64,000 nucleotides of DNA, taken from the NCBI RefSeq assembly GCF_050490315.1, contig NZ_JBNPEO010000001.1, positions 124,001 through 188,000 of the forward strand, in the 5' to 3' direction. How positions within the stretch are numbered: position 1 is the first letter of the stretch; each line of letters starts with the position of its first letter. Positions 17,388 to 25,599 of this stretch are shown in pieces. Both the position numbers and the translations under genes were made by a program. Origin of the DNA: JBNPEO01 sp050490315 (GTDB lineage Bacteria; Actinomycetota; Actinomycetes; Actinomycetales; Micrococcaceae). The notes under the pieces are model-generated. The model saw only the letters and a list, made by a program, of their open reading frames with translations, searched no databases and had not been told where the DNA came from.

Positions 17388-17615
17388 ATGGGGCGCGGCC
17401 GTCAAAAGGCAAAAGCTACCAAGCAGGCTCGGGACATTAAGTACTATTCCCCGAACACTGACTATTCGGCACTTCAGCGAGAGCTGACTGGGCCATCCAG
17501 TCGTGCGACGAGCCGCTTCGCGGATGATCCGCTGGAGCCGGACTACTCGGCCTACGAGGATAAGTACGCGCAAGATGACGATGATGACGAGGTTGATACC
17601 CGTCGCATCGGCTAG
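17388..17615 (+). CDS. DUF3073 family protein
   Basis: 75 residues beginning MGRGRQKAKATKQARDIKYY, the invariant start of the actinobacterial DUF3073 family; a more upstream ATG at 17346 adds 14 unrelated residues and is rejected because AAGGGGG precedes 17388. The N-terminus is basic and the C-terminus strongly acidic (DDDDDE), suggesting a small nucleic-acid- or ribosome-associated protein, but no function is established. In other actinobacteria it is next to purM/purF, as here 1.3 kb away. The 285 bp between it and the septum gene hold the divergent promoters; no further feature was seen. Confidence 0.9.
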   Translation: MGRGRQKAKATKQARDIKYYSPNTDYSALQRELTGPSSRATSRFADDPLEPDYSAYEDKYAQDDDDDEVDTRRIG

Positions 17616-17669
17616 CAGGGCCGGTTCGCGCAAGCGAGTTGAAGTCCGGTAATGTCACCAAGTTTTTCC

Positions 17670-17717
17670 ACCCTCCGAGAGTTCAGAGCAATCTGACTCC
17701 CGGAGGGTTTTGTTTTT
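17670..17717 (+). terminator. Terminator after DUF3073 gene
   Basis: A stem CCCTCCG (17671-17677) pairing with CGGAGGG (17701-17707), followed by TTTTGTTTTT, 55 bp after the stop codon. Confidence 0.75.
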
Positions 17718-17743
17718 CCCAACGCTCTTACCCAACGCTCTTA
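17718..17743. repeat. Two tandem 13-bp repeats next to palindrome B1
   Basis: CCCAACGCTCTTA occurs twice head to tail (17718-17730, 17731-17743), and its first seven bases are also the first seven bases of palindrome B1 at 17744. This looks like slippage or repeated end-duplication at the palindrome boundary. Confidence 0.75.
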
Positions 17744-17810
17744 CCCAACGCGGGGTCACTTACGGCCCATGTTTACCCGAAACATGGGCCGTAAGTGACC
17801 CCGCGTTGGG
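17744..17810. repeat. 67-bp perfect palindrome, family B, copy 1
   Basis: 31-bp perfect arms (beginning CCCAACGCGGGGTCACTTAC) around the 5-base loop ACCCG. It ends exactly one base before the stop codon of the DUF559 gene. The same element, loop and orientation recur at 18796-18862. Confidence 0.95.
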
Positions 17811-18731
17811 CTAGGCCGAGTGGAGTTTGGCCCGTTTGATCCGAGCTATCAGGCTGACGAACCCCTCGGCGAGGTCGTTAGCGTTGGCCTTGAAGTACGT
17901 CCAGCCGGCCCTAGAGAAGGCTTCGTCCCGCAGGTTGTCCTTGGACTGACGTTCGCGCGTGAGGTGAGGGGCGCCGTCGTACTGCACCGCGATCCGGAAG
18001 CGTCGGTAACCGGCGTCCGCAGATGGCGACCATGGATCGCCTGGGTCCAAATAGATCTGCAATTCCGGTTCGGGAAGCCCAGCATCCATCATGGCCAGCC
18101 GCATAAACGTTTCCGGGAACGAGTCGGCTCCGACCCGCATTTCCTCGAGGGCAAGACGAGCTTTTTCCACACCTTTCATGTTCGGATGCCGGCGGATAAG
18201 CACACGCAGCTGCTCCTTGATCGCGTACGGTTCGGTCCTACCCTCGAAGCCCGAGCGCGGTGTGCGGATCAGCTGGTCACCCATGGCGATCACGTATGGC
18301 AGGGTCAGCTGATGTGCCAGATCCAGCCATGTCCGGGATGGCGATGACACCGGGACGCCATCCAGTTCGATGACTTCGCCTGGGAGTACGTGAACTCGGT
18401 GGCCGGTTACGCCCCTACGCCGCACGCGCGGAAGCCCGTGCGGTTTGCTGAGGTGGACGGTATCCGCATTGCCTAGCCAGGGAGGAAGGCCAAGTGGGAT
18501 CAGAAGGGCTGCGCTCTCGTGTGAAACCCAAGCCCCGGGGGTTGCTGCTGCTAGGACGCGCGCCCGTTGGACAAGTTCAAACTCGCGGCCAGTGGGCAGG
18601 TGAATTTGCCTGCCGCCGTCGGACACGTCCTTGGCCCTTAATCGCTTCGGTGGCACACCCAAAGTCCGGGACTCTTGGACGGTAAACGGGCGGAGTGCGA
18701 GCTCTGCGGGCAGCGGTTTGAGGCGGACCAT
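17811..18731 (-). CDS. DUF559 nuclease-like protein bracketed by palindromes
   Basis: About 306 residues from the ATG at 18731 (MVRLKPLPAEL); an in-frame ATG at 18800 would lie inside palindrome B2. The C-terminal third (from about residue 205) matches the DUF559/Vsr-like PD-(D/E)xK nuclease region: DAGLPEPELQIYLD, then RRFRIAVQYDGAPHLT and FSRAGWTYFKANANDL. The usual acidic position before YDG is Gln here, so catalysis is uncertain. The N-terminal two thirds resemble the AbiEi-type/winged-helix-containing DUF559 proteins of actinobacteria (ESAALLIPLGLP, TVHLSKPHG, GVTGHRVHVLPGEV, PSRTWLDLA). It is flanked on both sides by identical 31-bp-arm palindromes, like a REP-transposase-type unit. Confidence 0.8.
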   Translation of the reverse strand: MVRLKPLPAELALRPFTVQESRTLGVPPKRLRAKDVSDGGRQIHLPTGREFELVQRARVLAAATPGAWVSHESAALLIPLGLPPWLGNADTVHLSKPHGLPRVRRRGVTGHRVHVLPGEVIELDGVPVSSPSRTWLDLAHQLTLPYVIAMGDQLIRTPRSGFEGRTEPYAIKEQLRVLIRRHPNMKGVEKARLALEEMRVGADSFPETFMRLAMMDAGLPEPELQIYLDPGDPWSPSADAGYRRFRIAVQYDGAPHLTRERQSKDNLRDEAFSRAGWTYFKANANDLAEGFVSLIARIKRAKLHSA

Positions 18732-18795
18732 AAACGTAATTTTGCCCGCAAATAGATCCCGGCGAGCGGTTATCCACAGGCTGGCTGCCAAACAC

Positions 18796-18862
18796 GCCAA
18801 CGCGGGGTCACTTACGGCCCATGTTTACCCGAAACATGGGCCGTAAGTGACCCCGCGTTGGC
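18796..18862. repeat. 67-bp perfect palindrome, family B, copy 2
   Basis: 31-bp arms and loop ACCCG identical to copy 1 except the outermost base pair (G-C for C-G). It lies 64 bp before the DUF559 start codon and 23 bp after the purM stop codon. Confidence 0.95.
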
Positions 18863-18885
18863 AGGAGAAGGTGGGGGAGGGAACT

Positions 18886-20049
18886 TTAGGCGTAGGCCCC
18901 AACCAGGCGCACGGCCCCACCGTCAACACCCTTGGCACCCTGGACATAGTCGGGGCCGGTCTTGTCGACAGAATCGGAGTTGGTGCCCACAGTGCCCATC
19001 ACCCAGGACGGCAGCCCACGTTCGTTCAAACGTGCGACGGCGGCATCCGCAGCTTCGGGGGACACAATGGCTACCATTCCCACACCAAGGTTCAGTGTGC
19101 GCTCGAGGTCCGCGAGCGGCACATTGCCGAGTTCAGAAACGAGTTTGAAGATCGCAGGCAGTTCCCACGTGGTGCGGTCAACCGTGGCGAGCAGGCCCTG
19201 AGGCAGGACACGTGCCAAGTTGGCGGCAAGCCCACCACCGGTGACGTGGCTGAAGCCGTGTACTGCGCCAATACCTGAGGTTCCAGCAACCGGGAAAGCA
19301 CGTGCCAGGTCCAGGCAGTCTGCTGCGTACACACGAGTCGGTTCGAGGAGTTCTTCACCCAAGGTTCGGCCAAGCTCGGAAACCTGGCGGTCCAAAGCCC
19401 AACCAGCGTGGTTGATCACACGGCGCACCAAGGAGTAACCGTTGGAGTGCAGACCGGAAGATGCCATAGCAATGACCACGTCGCCGTCGCGCACGCGGTC
19501 TGGGCCCAAGAGGGAATCGGCTTCAACAACGCCGGTGGCAGCGCCAGCAACATCGTATTCGTGTTCGCCTAGTAGGCCGGGGTGCTCGGCCGTTTCGCCA
19601 CCTACCAGTGCGGTTCCGGCTACGGAGCAGGCTGCAGCGATACCGCGGACAATCCCGGCGATGCGCTCGGGGACAACTTTGCCGCAGGCGATGTAGTCGG
19701 TCATGTAGAGCGGCTCTGCACCAACCACCACAATGTCGTCAACTACCATGCCCACCAGGTCAAAGCCGATGGTGTCGTGAATGTCCATGGCCTGAGCAAT
19801 GGCAACCTTGGTGCCAACACCGTCGGTGGACGTGGCCAGCAGCGGGCGCTTGTAAGTCAGGAGCTTGGAGACGTCGTAAAGCCCAGCGAATCCGCCAACC
19901 CCGCCCAACACGGAGGAGTTGTGGGTCGCCTTAACAGCGTCCTTCATCAGTTCGACGGCGCGATCGCCAGCCTCCACGTCAACACCGGCAGAAGCGTAGG
20001 TGATGCCTGCGTTGTTGTCGGCCGTTGTTTCGGGGGAGGGGGAGGTCAT
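18886..20049 (-). CDS. purM: Phosphoribosylformylglycinamidine cyclo-ligase (AIR synthetase)
   Basis: A 387-residue purine biosynthesis enzyme converting FGAM plus ATP to AIR. The signatures are YASAGVDVEAGDRAVELMK at the N-terminus, LLATSTDGVGTKVAIA, the NDI-like FDLVGMVVDDIVVVGAEPLYMTDYIACGK core and ALVGGETAEHPG. The length is slightly above the usual 345-360 because of N- and C-terminal extensions. Its ATG overlaps the purF stop by four bases (ATGA), so it is translationally coupled to purF in a purF-purM operon. Palindrome B2 lies just after its stop. Confidence 0.96.
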   Translation of the reverse strand: MTSPSPETTADNNAGITYASAGVDVEAGDRAVELMKDAVKATHNSSVLGGVGGFAGLYDVSKLLTYKRPLLATSTDGVGTKVAIAQAMDIHDTIGFDLVGMVVDDIVVVGAEPLYMTDYIACGKVVPERIAGIVRGIAAACSVAGTALVGGETAEHPGLLGEHEYDVAGAATGVVEADSLLGPDRVRDGDVVIAMASSGLHSNGYSLVRRVINHAGWALDRQVSELGRTLGEELLEPTRVYAADCLDLARAFPVAGTSGIGAVHGFSHVTGGGLAANLARVLPQGLLATVDRTTWELPAIFKLVSELGNVPLADLERTLNLGVGMVAIVSPEAADAAVARLNERGLPSWVMGTVGTNSDSVDKTGPDYVQGAKGVDGGAVRLVGAYA

Positions 20050-21608
20050 ACTGCTTCTTTCTTGTCGGCGTCGCTCAGAAGGTTTTCGAACTCGGAATCG
20101 GGGCCGGGATCACAACCGGTGGCACCAGGTTTTTCGGCGGGGTCTTCGCTGCGCTCCAGCAGGTTTTTGCCTAGCTTGTCTGCGGTGGGAAGCTCGATCG
20201 GGTAGTTGCCGGTGAAGCAAGCGGTGCAGAGGCGTTCGCGAGGCTGTTGGGTGGCATTGATCATGCCGTCCTCGGAGATGTACGCGAGTGAGTCAGCACC
20301 GATTGCGGTGGAGATTTCGTCGATGGTGGCACCGTTGGCGATGAGCTCTGCGCGGGATGCGAAGTCGATTCCGTAGAAGCAGGGCCACTTGACCGGCGGG
20401 GACGAGATCTTCACGTGCACGGATGCGGCACCAGCTTCGCGCAGCATCCGCACAATGGCGCGCTGGGTATTTCCGCGGACGATCGAGTCATCCACTACCA
20501 CCACTCGCTTGCCACGGATTACCGATTCCAGGGCGTTGAGCTTGAGCCGGATACCAAGTTGGCGCAGGGTCTGAGAGGGCTGAATGAAGGTACGGCCCAC
20601 ATAGGAGTTCTTGACAAAACCGTGTGCGAAGGGGATCCCGGATTCCTCGGCGTAACCCACTGCTGCGGGTGTGCCGGATTCGGGGACCGGAATCACAATG
20701 TCCGCTTCTTGGGTGTTTTCGCGGGCCAGCTGACGGCCCATTTCTACGCGGGATTCATACACGGAGCGGCCAGCAATAGCCGCGTCCGGGCGGGCCAAAT
20801 AAACGTATTCAAAAACGCAACCGGCCGGGGTTGCTTCTGCGAACCGCTGAGTGCGGACACCGTCTTCGTCGATGGCGATGAACTCGCCAGGCTCGATTTC
20901 GCGGATGAAGCTTGCACCAACGGTAGCCAAAGCCGACTGCTCCGAAGCGACAACCCAGCCGCGTGAAAGGCGTCCCAAAACTAGGGGCCGGACGCCGTAA
21001 GCATCACGGGCGGCGTACAGGGTGCCTTCGTCCATAAACACAAAGCAGAACCCGCCGCGGATCTTGGGCAAAAGCTCAAGCGCAGTTTCTTCGAGGGTTT
21101 TGTCCTTGTCACCTTCAAGGAGAGCCGTCACAAGTGCGGTATCCGAGGTATTACCCTGCTTCATCTCGCCCGTGAGCTGGCCGTCATTGCGGTCCAAAAT
21201 CATGCGCTTGAGTTCGGCCGTGTTGGTGAGGTTGCCGTTGTGAGCCAAAGCGACGGTGCCGGTTGAAGTGGCACCGAGGGTTGGCTGGGCATTGGCCCAG
21301 TGGCTTGCTCCAGTGGTGGAGTACCGGCAGTGCCCCACTGCCAAATGACCGGTCAGGGTGTTGAGCGTTGTTTCGTCGAAGACCTGGGAGACAAGGCCCA
21401 TGTCCTTATAGACGTTGATTCGGCTGCCATCACTGGTTGCAATGCCGGCGGACTCTTGTCCACGGTGTTGCAGAGCGTAGAGCCCGTAGTAGGTGAGTTT
21501 TGCTACTTCTTCACCGGGTGCCCAGACCCCAAAGACGCCACAAGCATCCTGAGGTCCCTTTTCGCCTGGGAGAAGATCATGAGAAAGTTTTCCATCGCCG
21601 CGTGCCAC
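20046..21608 (-). CDS. purF: Amidophosphoribosyltransferase
   Basis: A 520-residue enzyme of the first committed step of purine synthesis (PRPP plus glutamine to phosphoribosylamine). A short propeptide precedes the catalytic cysteine in QDACGVFGVW (Cys23), which becomes the N-terminal nucleophile after autocleavage. The class-II glutamine amidotransferase segments are LQHRGQESAGIA and GHCRYSTTGAS. The phosphoribosyltransferase half has the PRPP loop RVVVVDDSIVRGNTQ. The C-terminus contains cysteines consistent with the Fe-S type. The start is GTG at 21608, with little Shine-Dalgarno sequence. It is upstream of and coupled to purM. Confidence 0.96.
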   Translation of the reverse strand: MARGDGKLSHDLLPGEKGPQDACGVFGVWAPGEEVAKLTYYGLYALQHRGQESAGIATSDGSRINVYKDMGLVSQVFDETTLNTLTGHLAVGHCRYSTTGASHWANAQPTLGATSTGTVALAHNGNLTNTAELKRMILDRNDGQLTGEMKQGNTSDTALVTALLEGDKDKTLEETALELLPKIRGGFCFVFMDEGTLYAARDAYGVRPLVLGRLSRGWVVASEQSALATVGASFIREIEPGEFIAIDEDGVRTQRFAEATPAGCVFEYVYLARPDAAIAGRSVYESRVEMGRQLARENTQEADIVIPVPESGTPAAVGYAEESGIPFAHGFVKNSYVGRTFIQPSQTLRQLGIRLKLNALESVIRGKRVVVVDDSIVRGNTQRAIVRMLREAGAASVHVKISSPPVKWPCFYGIDFASRAELIANGATIDEISTAIGADSLAYISEDGMINATQQPRERLCTACFTGNYPIELPTADKLGKNLLERSEDPAEKPGATGCDPGPDSEFENLLSDADKKEAV

Positions 21609-21685
21609 TAACGAATTATCTCACGTATGCGGCCATGTCCCTACGTGTGACTTTTGGCCCGCCCAAGGCGAGGCAAAAACGGCAC

Positions 21686-22042
21686 TTACGCTTCGTCGTC
21701 GGCCGCTTCTGCTGCCGCGGCTTGAGCCTCTTCGCTGGGGGTTAATTCCTGTACGACGGCGGTGCGCTGGTTTTTGAGGCTCAATCGATCCATCAGCAGG
21801 GCCACCAGACAGCCCACCACCACACCGGCGGCGGCGAAAATGACGGCGAAGAACCCGAACACCGTGCTGGCTTCGTAAACCTCGCCGGGAACCACGGAAT
21901 CTTCCGAGTGGAAACCGTAGGCCGCGATGGCCGCAACGATGATGCCCAAGAGCCCGCCAGCAACCATAAAAGGAACGTACTTCGGTGCACGACGCACAGT
22001 GATCTCGCGGCGGGCAGGGGTAGTGGAATCTTGGGAAGACAT
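21686..22042 (-). CDS. Conserved two-helix membrane protein
   Basis: 118 residues from the ATG at 22042 (MSSQDSTT); a longer frame to 22126 is not supported. Two hydrophobic helices are seen, at about residues 23-40 (VPFMVAGGLLGIIVAAIAAYGF) and 58-82 (FGFFAVIFAAAGVVVGCLVALLMDR), with a basic N-terminal tail and an acidic Ala/Glu-rich C-terminus. I recognise it as a conserved actinobacterial small membrane protein found near purF; the function is unknown. It lies 77 bp upstream of purF on the same strand and may share a transcript with it. Confidence 0.8.
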   Translation of the reverse strand: MSSQDSTTPARREITVRRAPKYVPFMVAGGLLGIIVAAIAAYGFHSEDSVVPGEVYEASTVFGFFAVIFAAAGVVVGCLVALLMDRLSLKNQRTAVVQELTPSEEAQAAAAEAADDEA

Positions 22043-22140
22043 GGTTTTAAGGGTACCGCGTGGAGTGTACGGAATTTTCTCTTGCGGACTGTTAGGTACA
22101 AGCGCACACTGAGCCTGAGGGGTCATTTAAAGAAGAAAAA

Positions 22141-22989
22141 ATGTCCGCATCATCAGATCAGATCCGTCAGTCGCAACTTGCATCTTGGGAGAAGTTTTCG
22201 GCCGGTTGGAAGAAGTGGGATGACTACATGACTGGCTGGATGGCGCCGTTTGGGGACGCCATGATTCAGCAGGCCAAAATCGGTGAGGCGGCCCAAGTTT
22301 TGGACATTGCCTCAGGGACGGGCGAACCAGGGCTGAGTGCCGCAGCGCGTGTTCCCCACGGCGGTGTCACGTTGACTGACTTATCCCCGAACATGTTGGC
22401 AGTTGCCACGGACAAGGCCCATCATCGAGGACTGACGAACGTCAAAACAGTGGTGTCCGACGCCGCTTCGTTGCCCTTTGAAGACGGAAGCTTTGATGCT
22501 GTGCTCTGCCGTTTTGGTTACATCTTTTTCCCAGACATGGCCGCAGCAGCCGCCGAGCATGTCCGCTTAGGCCGTTCAGGTGCACGAATTTGCGCGGCGG
22601 TATGGGCTGAACCGGGTAAAAATCAGTGGGCAACCACGATTATGAGTGCCATTGCGCGGCACGTTGATGTACCGCAGGCCCCGGCAGGCGCTCCAGGACT
22701 ATTCCGCTGTGCAGCGCCGGGCCTGATGAGCGAACTCTTTTCCGGGGCGGGGCTACTTGATGTTGGGGAAATTGAAGTGTCCGCCGTGATGCATCACGAA
22801 TCGCCCGAGTCCTATTGGGAATTGATGAGTGATGTTGCAGCGCCTGTAGTGGCCAGCTTGGCAGGAGTGGACGCCAGTACTGTTGCAAAGATCCGTGCCG
22901 AGGTCCTGGAGGCAGTGCTCCCCGGAACGCACGACGGCGCAGTCGACTTCTCAGCGGGCGCCACCATAGTGGTGGGAACCGTGGGGTAA
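22141..22989 (+). CDS. Class I SAM-dependent methyltransferase
   Basis: A 282-residue Rossmann-fold methyltransferase. Motif I is VLDIASGTGEPGLSAA (about residues 49-64), the acidic end of strand 2 is TLTDLSPNML, and VVSDAASLPFEDGSFDAVLCRFGYIFFPD gives motifs II-III, as in UbiE/Methyltransf_11 enzymes. The substrate is unknown; similarity to small-molecule or quinone methyltransferases is only at fold level. It is divergent from the two-helix membrane protein gene, with the ATG close behind an AAAGAAGAAAAA run. Confidence 0.87.
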   Translation: MSASSDQIRQSQLASWEKFSAGWKKWDDYMTGWMAPFGDAMIQQAKIGEAAQVLDIASGTGEPGLSAAARVPHGGVTLTDLSPNMLAVATDKAHHRGLTNVKTVVSDAASLPFEDGSFDAVLCRFGYIFFPDMAAAAAEHVRLGRSGARICAAVWAEPGKNQWATTIMSAIARHVDVPQAPAGAPGLFRCAAPGLMSELFSGAGLLDVGEIEVSAVMHHESPESYWELMSDVAAPVVASLAGVDASTVAKIRAEVLEAVLPGTHDGAVDFSAGATIVVGTVG

Positions 22990-22999
22990 GGTCGCTCTT

Positions 23000-23464
23000 C
23001 TAGGCCAAGCCCAGTGCAGACTTGAGCTCAGCAACGTGACCTTCTGCCTTGATTTGGTAACGAGTCAGCGTGACCTTACCTTCGGCGTCGAGCACTACGG
23101 TGGAGCGGACAATGCCTTCGGTGATTTCGCCGTCGCGCAATTTCTCGCCCCAGGCGCCGTAGGCGAGGGCCACTGCGTGGTCCTCATCGGACAGGAGCGG
23201 GAAGGTCAGGCCAAAATCGCCGGTGAAAGCGGCCAGCTCCTCTGGTGCGTCGGGGGAGATCCCCACTACCTGGTAGCCGTGGCCCTGCAACGAGCTCAGG
23301 CTGTCACGGAAGTCGCAGGCCTCGGTGGTGCATCCCGGCGTGGCGGCTTCCGGGTAGAAGTAGACGATCACGTTTTTGCCGCGGAAATCGCCCAAAGTGC
23401 GGACCGTGCCTTTGGCGTCACGGAGCGCAAAATCGGGGGCTGGAGTGCCGGTTTGAAGCTTCAC
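23000..23464 (-). CDS. bcp: Thioredoxin-dependent peroxiredoxin (BCP type)
   Basis: A 154-residue atypical 2-Cys peroxiredoxin that reduces H2O2 and organic hydroperoxides. The peroxidatic cysteine is in TPGCTTEAC, with the resolving Cys five residues later (C-x4-C), the BCP/PrxQ pattern; PDFALRDAKG and FPLLSDEDHAVALAYGAWGEK complete the fold. The proposed start is GTG at 23464 (VKLQTGTPAPDF); another GTG at 23482 is also possible. The long upstream ORF extension is rejected because it overlaps the divergent HD gene. Confidence 0.92.
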   Translation of the reverse strand: MKLQTGTPAPDFALRDAKGTVRTLGDFRGKNVIVYFYPEAATPGCTTEACDFRDSLSSLQGHGYQVVGISPDAPEELAAFTGDFGLTFPLLSDEDHAVALAYGAWGEKLRDGEITEGIVRSTVVLDAEGKVTLTRYQIKAEGHVAELKSALGLA

Positions 23465-23600
23465 GGTTTTAGTGGGGAGCACGGTGGGCCAACTTTCATA
23501 GCGAAGGTGTGTGCAATGGCTAACTTTGGGCGGGTGAAGAGTATTCCGCTGGCTGCATTCGGTGTTTAGTTCACCGGGCGCCGACGCGTAGTCTGAAGTT

Positions 23601-24188
23601 ATGTCGGAGCCAGAATTCATTGAAGCAGATCTACCCCGCCCGCGTTTTACAGTAGAGACGGCTCGGGTCCTTGCCGAAGTGGCCCATAATCGGCAGAAGG
23701 ACAAACTCAAACGCCCCTACCGGGACCATGTTCTTGCCGCGGGTGACGCGCTTGCCGACTTCGACGACGACGTCCAGATCGCCGGGTACCTCCACGACAT
23801 TGCCGAGGACACCCCCATCACTCGCCAAGCTCTGCTGGACATGGGCGTTTCTGAGCGGGCCGCGGACATTATTGAGCGAGTCACCAACCGGTTCCACGAG
23901 AACCCGGACGATTACCAAAGCGGCATTCGCTACATTGCCGAAGGTCACGACGCCACTCTTGTGAAGATCGCGGACAACGCACACAATTCCTTGCCTGAGC
24001 GGGTTAAAGCGCTGGCCGAAAAGTGGCCGGATAAGCCACCGGTGACCAAATACCGTGAGGCTCGGCCGGTCTTGTACGCGGCAGTACCCGCTGAGGAAGT
24101 CCGCAAAATTCTGGTGCGCGCAAATCCGTCTCTACTCCCTGAGTTGGATGCTCTCCTGGACGAACTTCCCGATGAGGCCAGCGCCTGA
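23601..24188 (+). CDS. HD-domain phosphohydrolase (RelA/SpoT hydrolase-like)
   Basis: A 195-residue protein with an HD metal-binding core: RPYRDHVLAAGDAL, GYLHDIAEDT (His-Asp plus the ED pair at about residues 72-77) and KIADNAHNSL. The HDxxED and K-x-ADN-x-N signatures are those of the (p)ppGpp hydrolase domain of RSH/MESH1-like proteins, without synthetase or TGS/ACT domains. It may hydrolyse an alarmone or another nucleotide. It is upstream of and only 3 bp from the GIY-YIG-like gene and then a GNAT gene, so these three look like an operon. Confidence 0.83.
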   Translation: MSEPEFIEADLPRPRFTVETARVLAEVAHNRQKDKLKRPYRDHVLAAGDALADFDDDVQIAGYLHDIAEDTPITRQALLDMGVSERAADIIERVTNRFHENPDDYQSGIRYIAEGHDATLVKIADNAHNSLPERVKALAEKWPDKPPVTKYREARPVLYAAVPAEEVRKILVRANPSLLPELDALLDELPDEASA

Positions 24189-24191
24189 TCT

Positions 24192-24698
24192 ATGGCAACC
24201 AACAAAAAGACCCTCCGCGAAGACGGGTTCGCCGGATTCCGGGTCTTCGACGAAATCGACATGATGCGGGTGCCTCAAGGGCCAGGCATCTTCGCGATTC
24301 TGCAACCGGTTGACTTCGAGCCCGTTTTCTTGGCGAAGAGCACAGCTGGCACCTTCAAAAAGAAGGATCCTTCGCTCAAGCGTGAGGCCCTCGAAGCCGA
24401 ATGGATCCCGGAAGCGAAGGTCCTATACCTGGGCAAGGCAAGTGCGGGCAGCCAAGGAAACCGTGGTCTGCGCAAACAAATCCAAGAGTTTATGGATTAC
24501 GGCCGCGGCCGCCCCACAGTGGTTTGGGATGCTCGGCTTATCTGGCAACTCAGGGATGCGCTTGACTTAGTCATTGCGTGGAAAGAGATCCCCGCTGAGG
24601 AGCTAAGCAACGCCGAAGCTGGTTACCACGCTGCATTTATTGCTGAGCACGGGCGGCTCCCGTTCGCGAACCTCGTCCGAGCCCGTGGAAAGGCCTGA
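24192..24698 (+). CDS. GIY-YIG-like protein (predicted)
   Basis: A 168-residue protein not assigned to a well-known family. It has GPGIFAILQP near residue 31 and VLYLGKASAG near residue 75, spaced as the GIY and YIG elements, then NRGLRKQIQEF with a conserved Arg, and a late NAEAGYHAAFIAEHGRLPFAN with the Glu and Pro-x-x-N expected near the end of the fold. This pattern suggests a GIY-YIG-superfamily fold, but the long loop between the two elements is unusual, and nuclease activity is not assured. It begins 3 bp after the HD hydrolase gene and is followed directly by a GNAT gene. Confidence 0.6.
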   Translation: MATNKKTLREDGFAGFRVFDEIDMMRVPQGPGIFAILQPVDFEPVFLAKSTAGTFKKKDPSLKREALEAEWIPEAKVLYLGKASAGSQGNRGLRKQIQEFMDYGRGRPTVVWDARLIWQLRDALDLVIAWKEIPAEELSNAEAGYHAAFIAEHGRLPFANLVRARGKA

Positions 24699-24702
24699 AC
24701 CC

Positions 24703-25491
24703 ATGACCGCAAGCGATGAACTACTCGCCGCCTACGACGCACAACTGCGCACTGACGCCGAAACACCGAGCGCGCTGACGGTCAAGCACCTGGGCCCGCT
24801 GCGCTTGGTGACCTTCAGCGGCGGGCGAGGATTCATCACCTACCAAGACTTGGCGGGTGCCGATCGCGCACAGATTGAGCGATGGGTCCCCGAAGCTCTG
24901 GACTACTACAGCCAGAATCCGGCCATCGCCAAGGTCGAATGGAAAACCCGCGGCCACGATCACGCGCCCGGGCTCCACGAGGCACTCCTTGCCAATGGCT
25001 TCATCGAGGAAGAGCCGGAGTCCATCATGATCGGTGCAGCCTCCGCGCTCGCCGTCGAGGTCCCCTTGCCGGAGGGCATCACCCTCCGCCGCGTGACTAA
25101 AGACGCCGACATCCGGGCCATGTGCGCCATGCAGGACTTAGTCTTCGGTGAGCAACCGTCTGCCGAGTACGCGGATGCGATTGTTGCCCGCGCACACCGT
25201 GACCCACTCTTCGAACTCTGGGTGGCCGATCACGCCGGCGAAATCGTCAGTGCGGGCCGCCTGGAACCCGTCCCCGGAACTGACTTCGCTGGGATCTGGG
25301 GTGGTTGCACTGTGGAATCTTGGCGCGGTCAGGGAATCTACCGGGCACTGACCGCAGCCCGGGCCAGCTCGGCGCTCGCACAGGGATACACCCTCATCCA
25401 TAGTGACTCCACCGGATACTCTCGGCCCATTTTGGAGCGCTACGGATTCACTAAAGTATCCACCACCACGCCCTACGTCTGGAAGCGCTGA
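24703..25491 (+). CDS. GNAT-family N-acetyltransferase
   Basis: 262 residues from the ATG at 24703, behind a GGAAAGG site; an earlier in-frame ATG at 24640 lies inside the preceding gene. The GNAT core is in the C-terminal half: EWVADHAGEIVSAGRLEPVPGTDFAG-like strands (here LWVADHAGEIVSAGRLE), then GGCTVESWRGQGIYRALTAARA, where RGQGIY is the acetyl-CoA phosphate-binding Q/R-x-x-G-x-G/A loop, and SRPILERYGFTKV near the end. The acceptor substrate is unknown. It is last in the HD-GIY-GNAT gene run. Confidence 0.87.
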   Translation: MTASDELLAAYDAQLRTDAETPSALTVKHLGPLRLVTFSGGRGFITYQDLAGADRAQIERWVPEALDYYSQNPAIAKVEWKTRGHDHAPGLHEALLANGFIEEEPESIMIGAASALAVEVPLPEGITLRRVTKDADIRAMCAMQDLVFGEQPSAEYADAIVARAHRDPLFELWVADHAGEIVSAGRLEPVPGTDFAGIWGGCTVESWRGQGIYRALTAARASSALAQGYTLIHSDSTGYSRPILERYGFTKVSTTTPYVWKR

Positions 25492-25501
25492 CGTCCCTTC
25501 A

Positions 25502-25599
25502 CGCTGAGATCTTCCGCTTTTTGGAGCACGACGCCGGTTCTCACCGGCGTTGCGCAACGACACGCCGTCGGGGGTTCTAAAAAGCGGGGAAACTCAGCG
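25502..25599. repeat. Branched palindromic element, family S, copy 2
   Basis: Outer arms CGCTGAGATCTTCCGCTTTTT and the opposing AAAAAGCGGGGAAACTCAGCG enclose an inner hairpin ACGCCGG/CCGGCGT and an ACACGCCGTCG motif shared with family S copy 1 at 2173. The right arm overlaps the stop codon of the next gene. It is probably a bidirectional terminator between convergent genes. Confidence 0.6.

Noticed and set aside
18731..18800. Longer DUF559 start inside palindrome B2
   Set aside because: The ATG lies in the palindrome and the added residues are not family-like; the ATG at 18731 is chosen.
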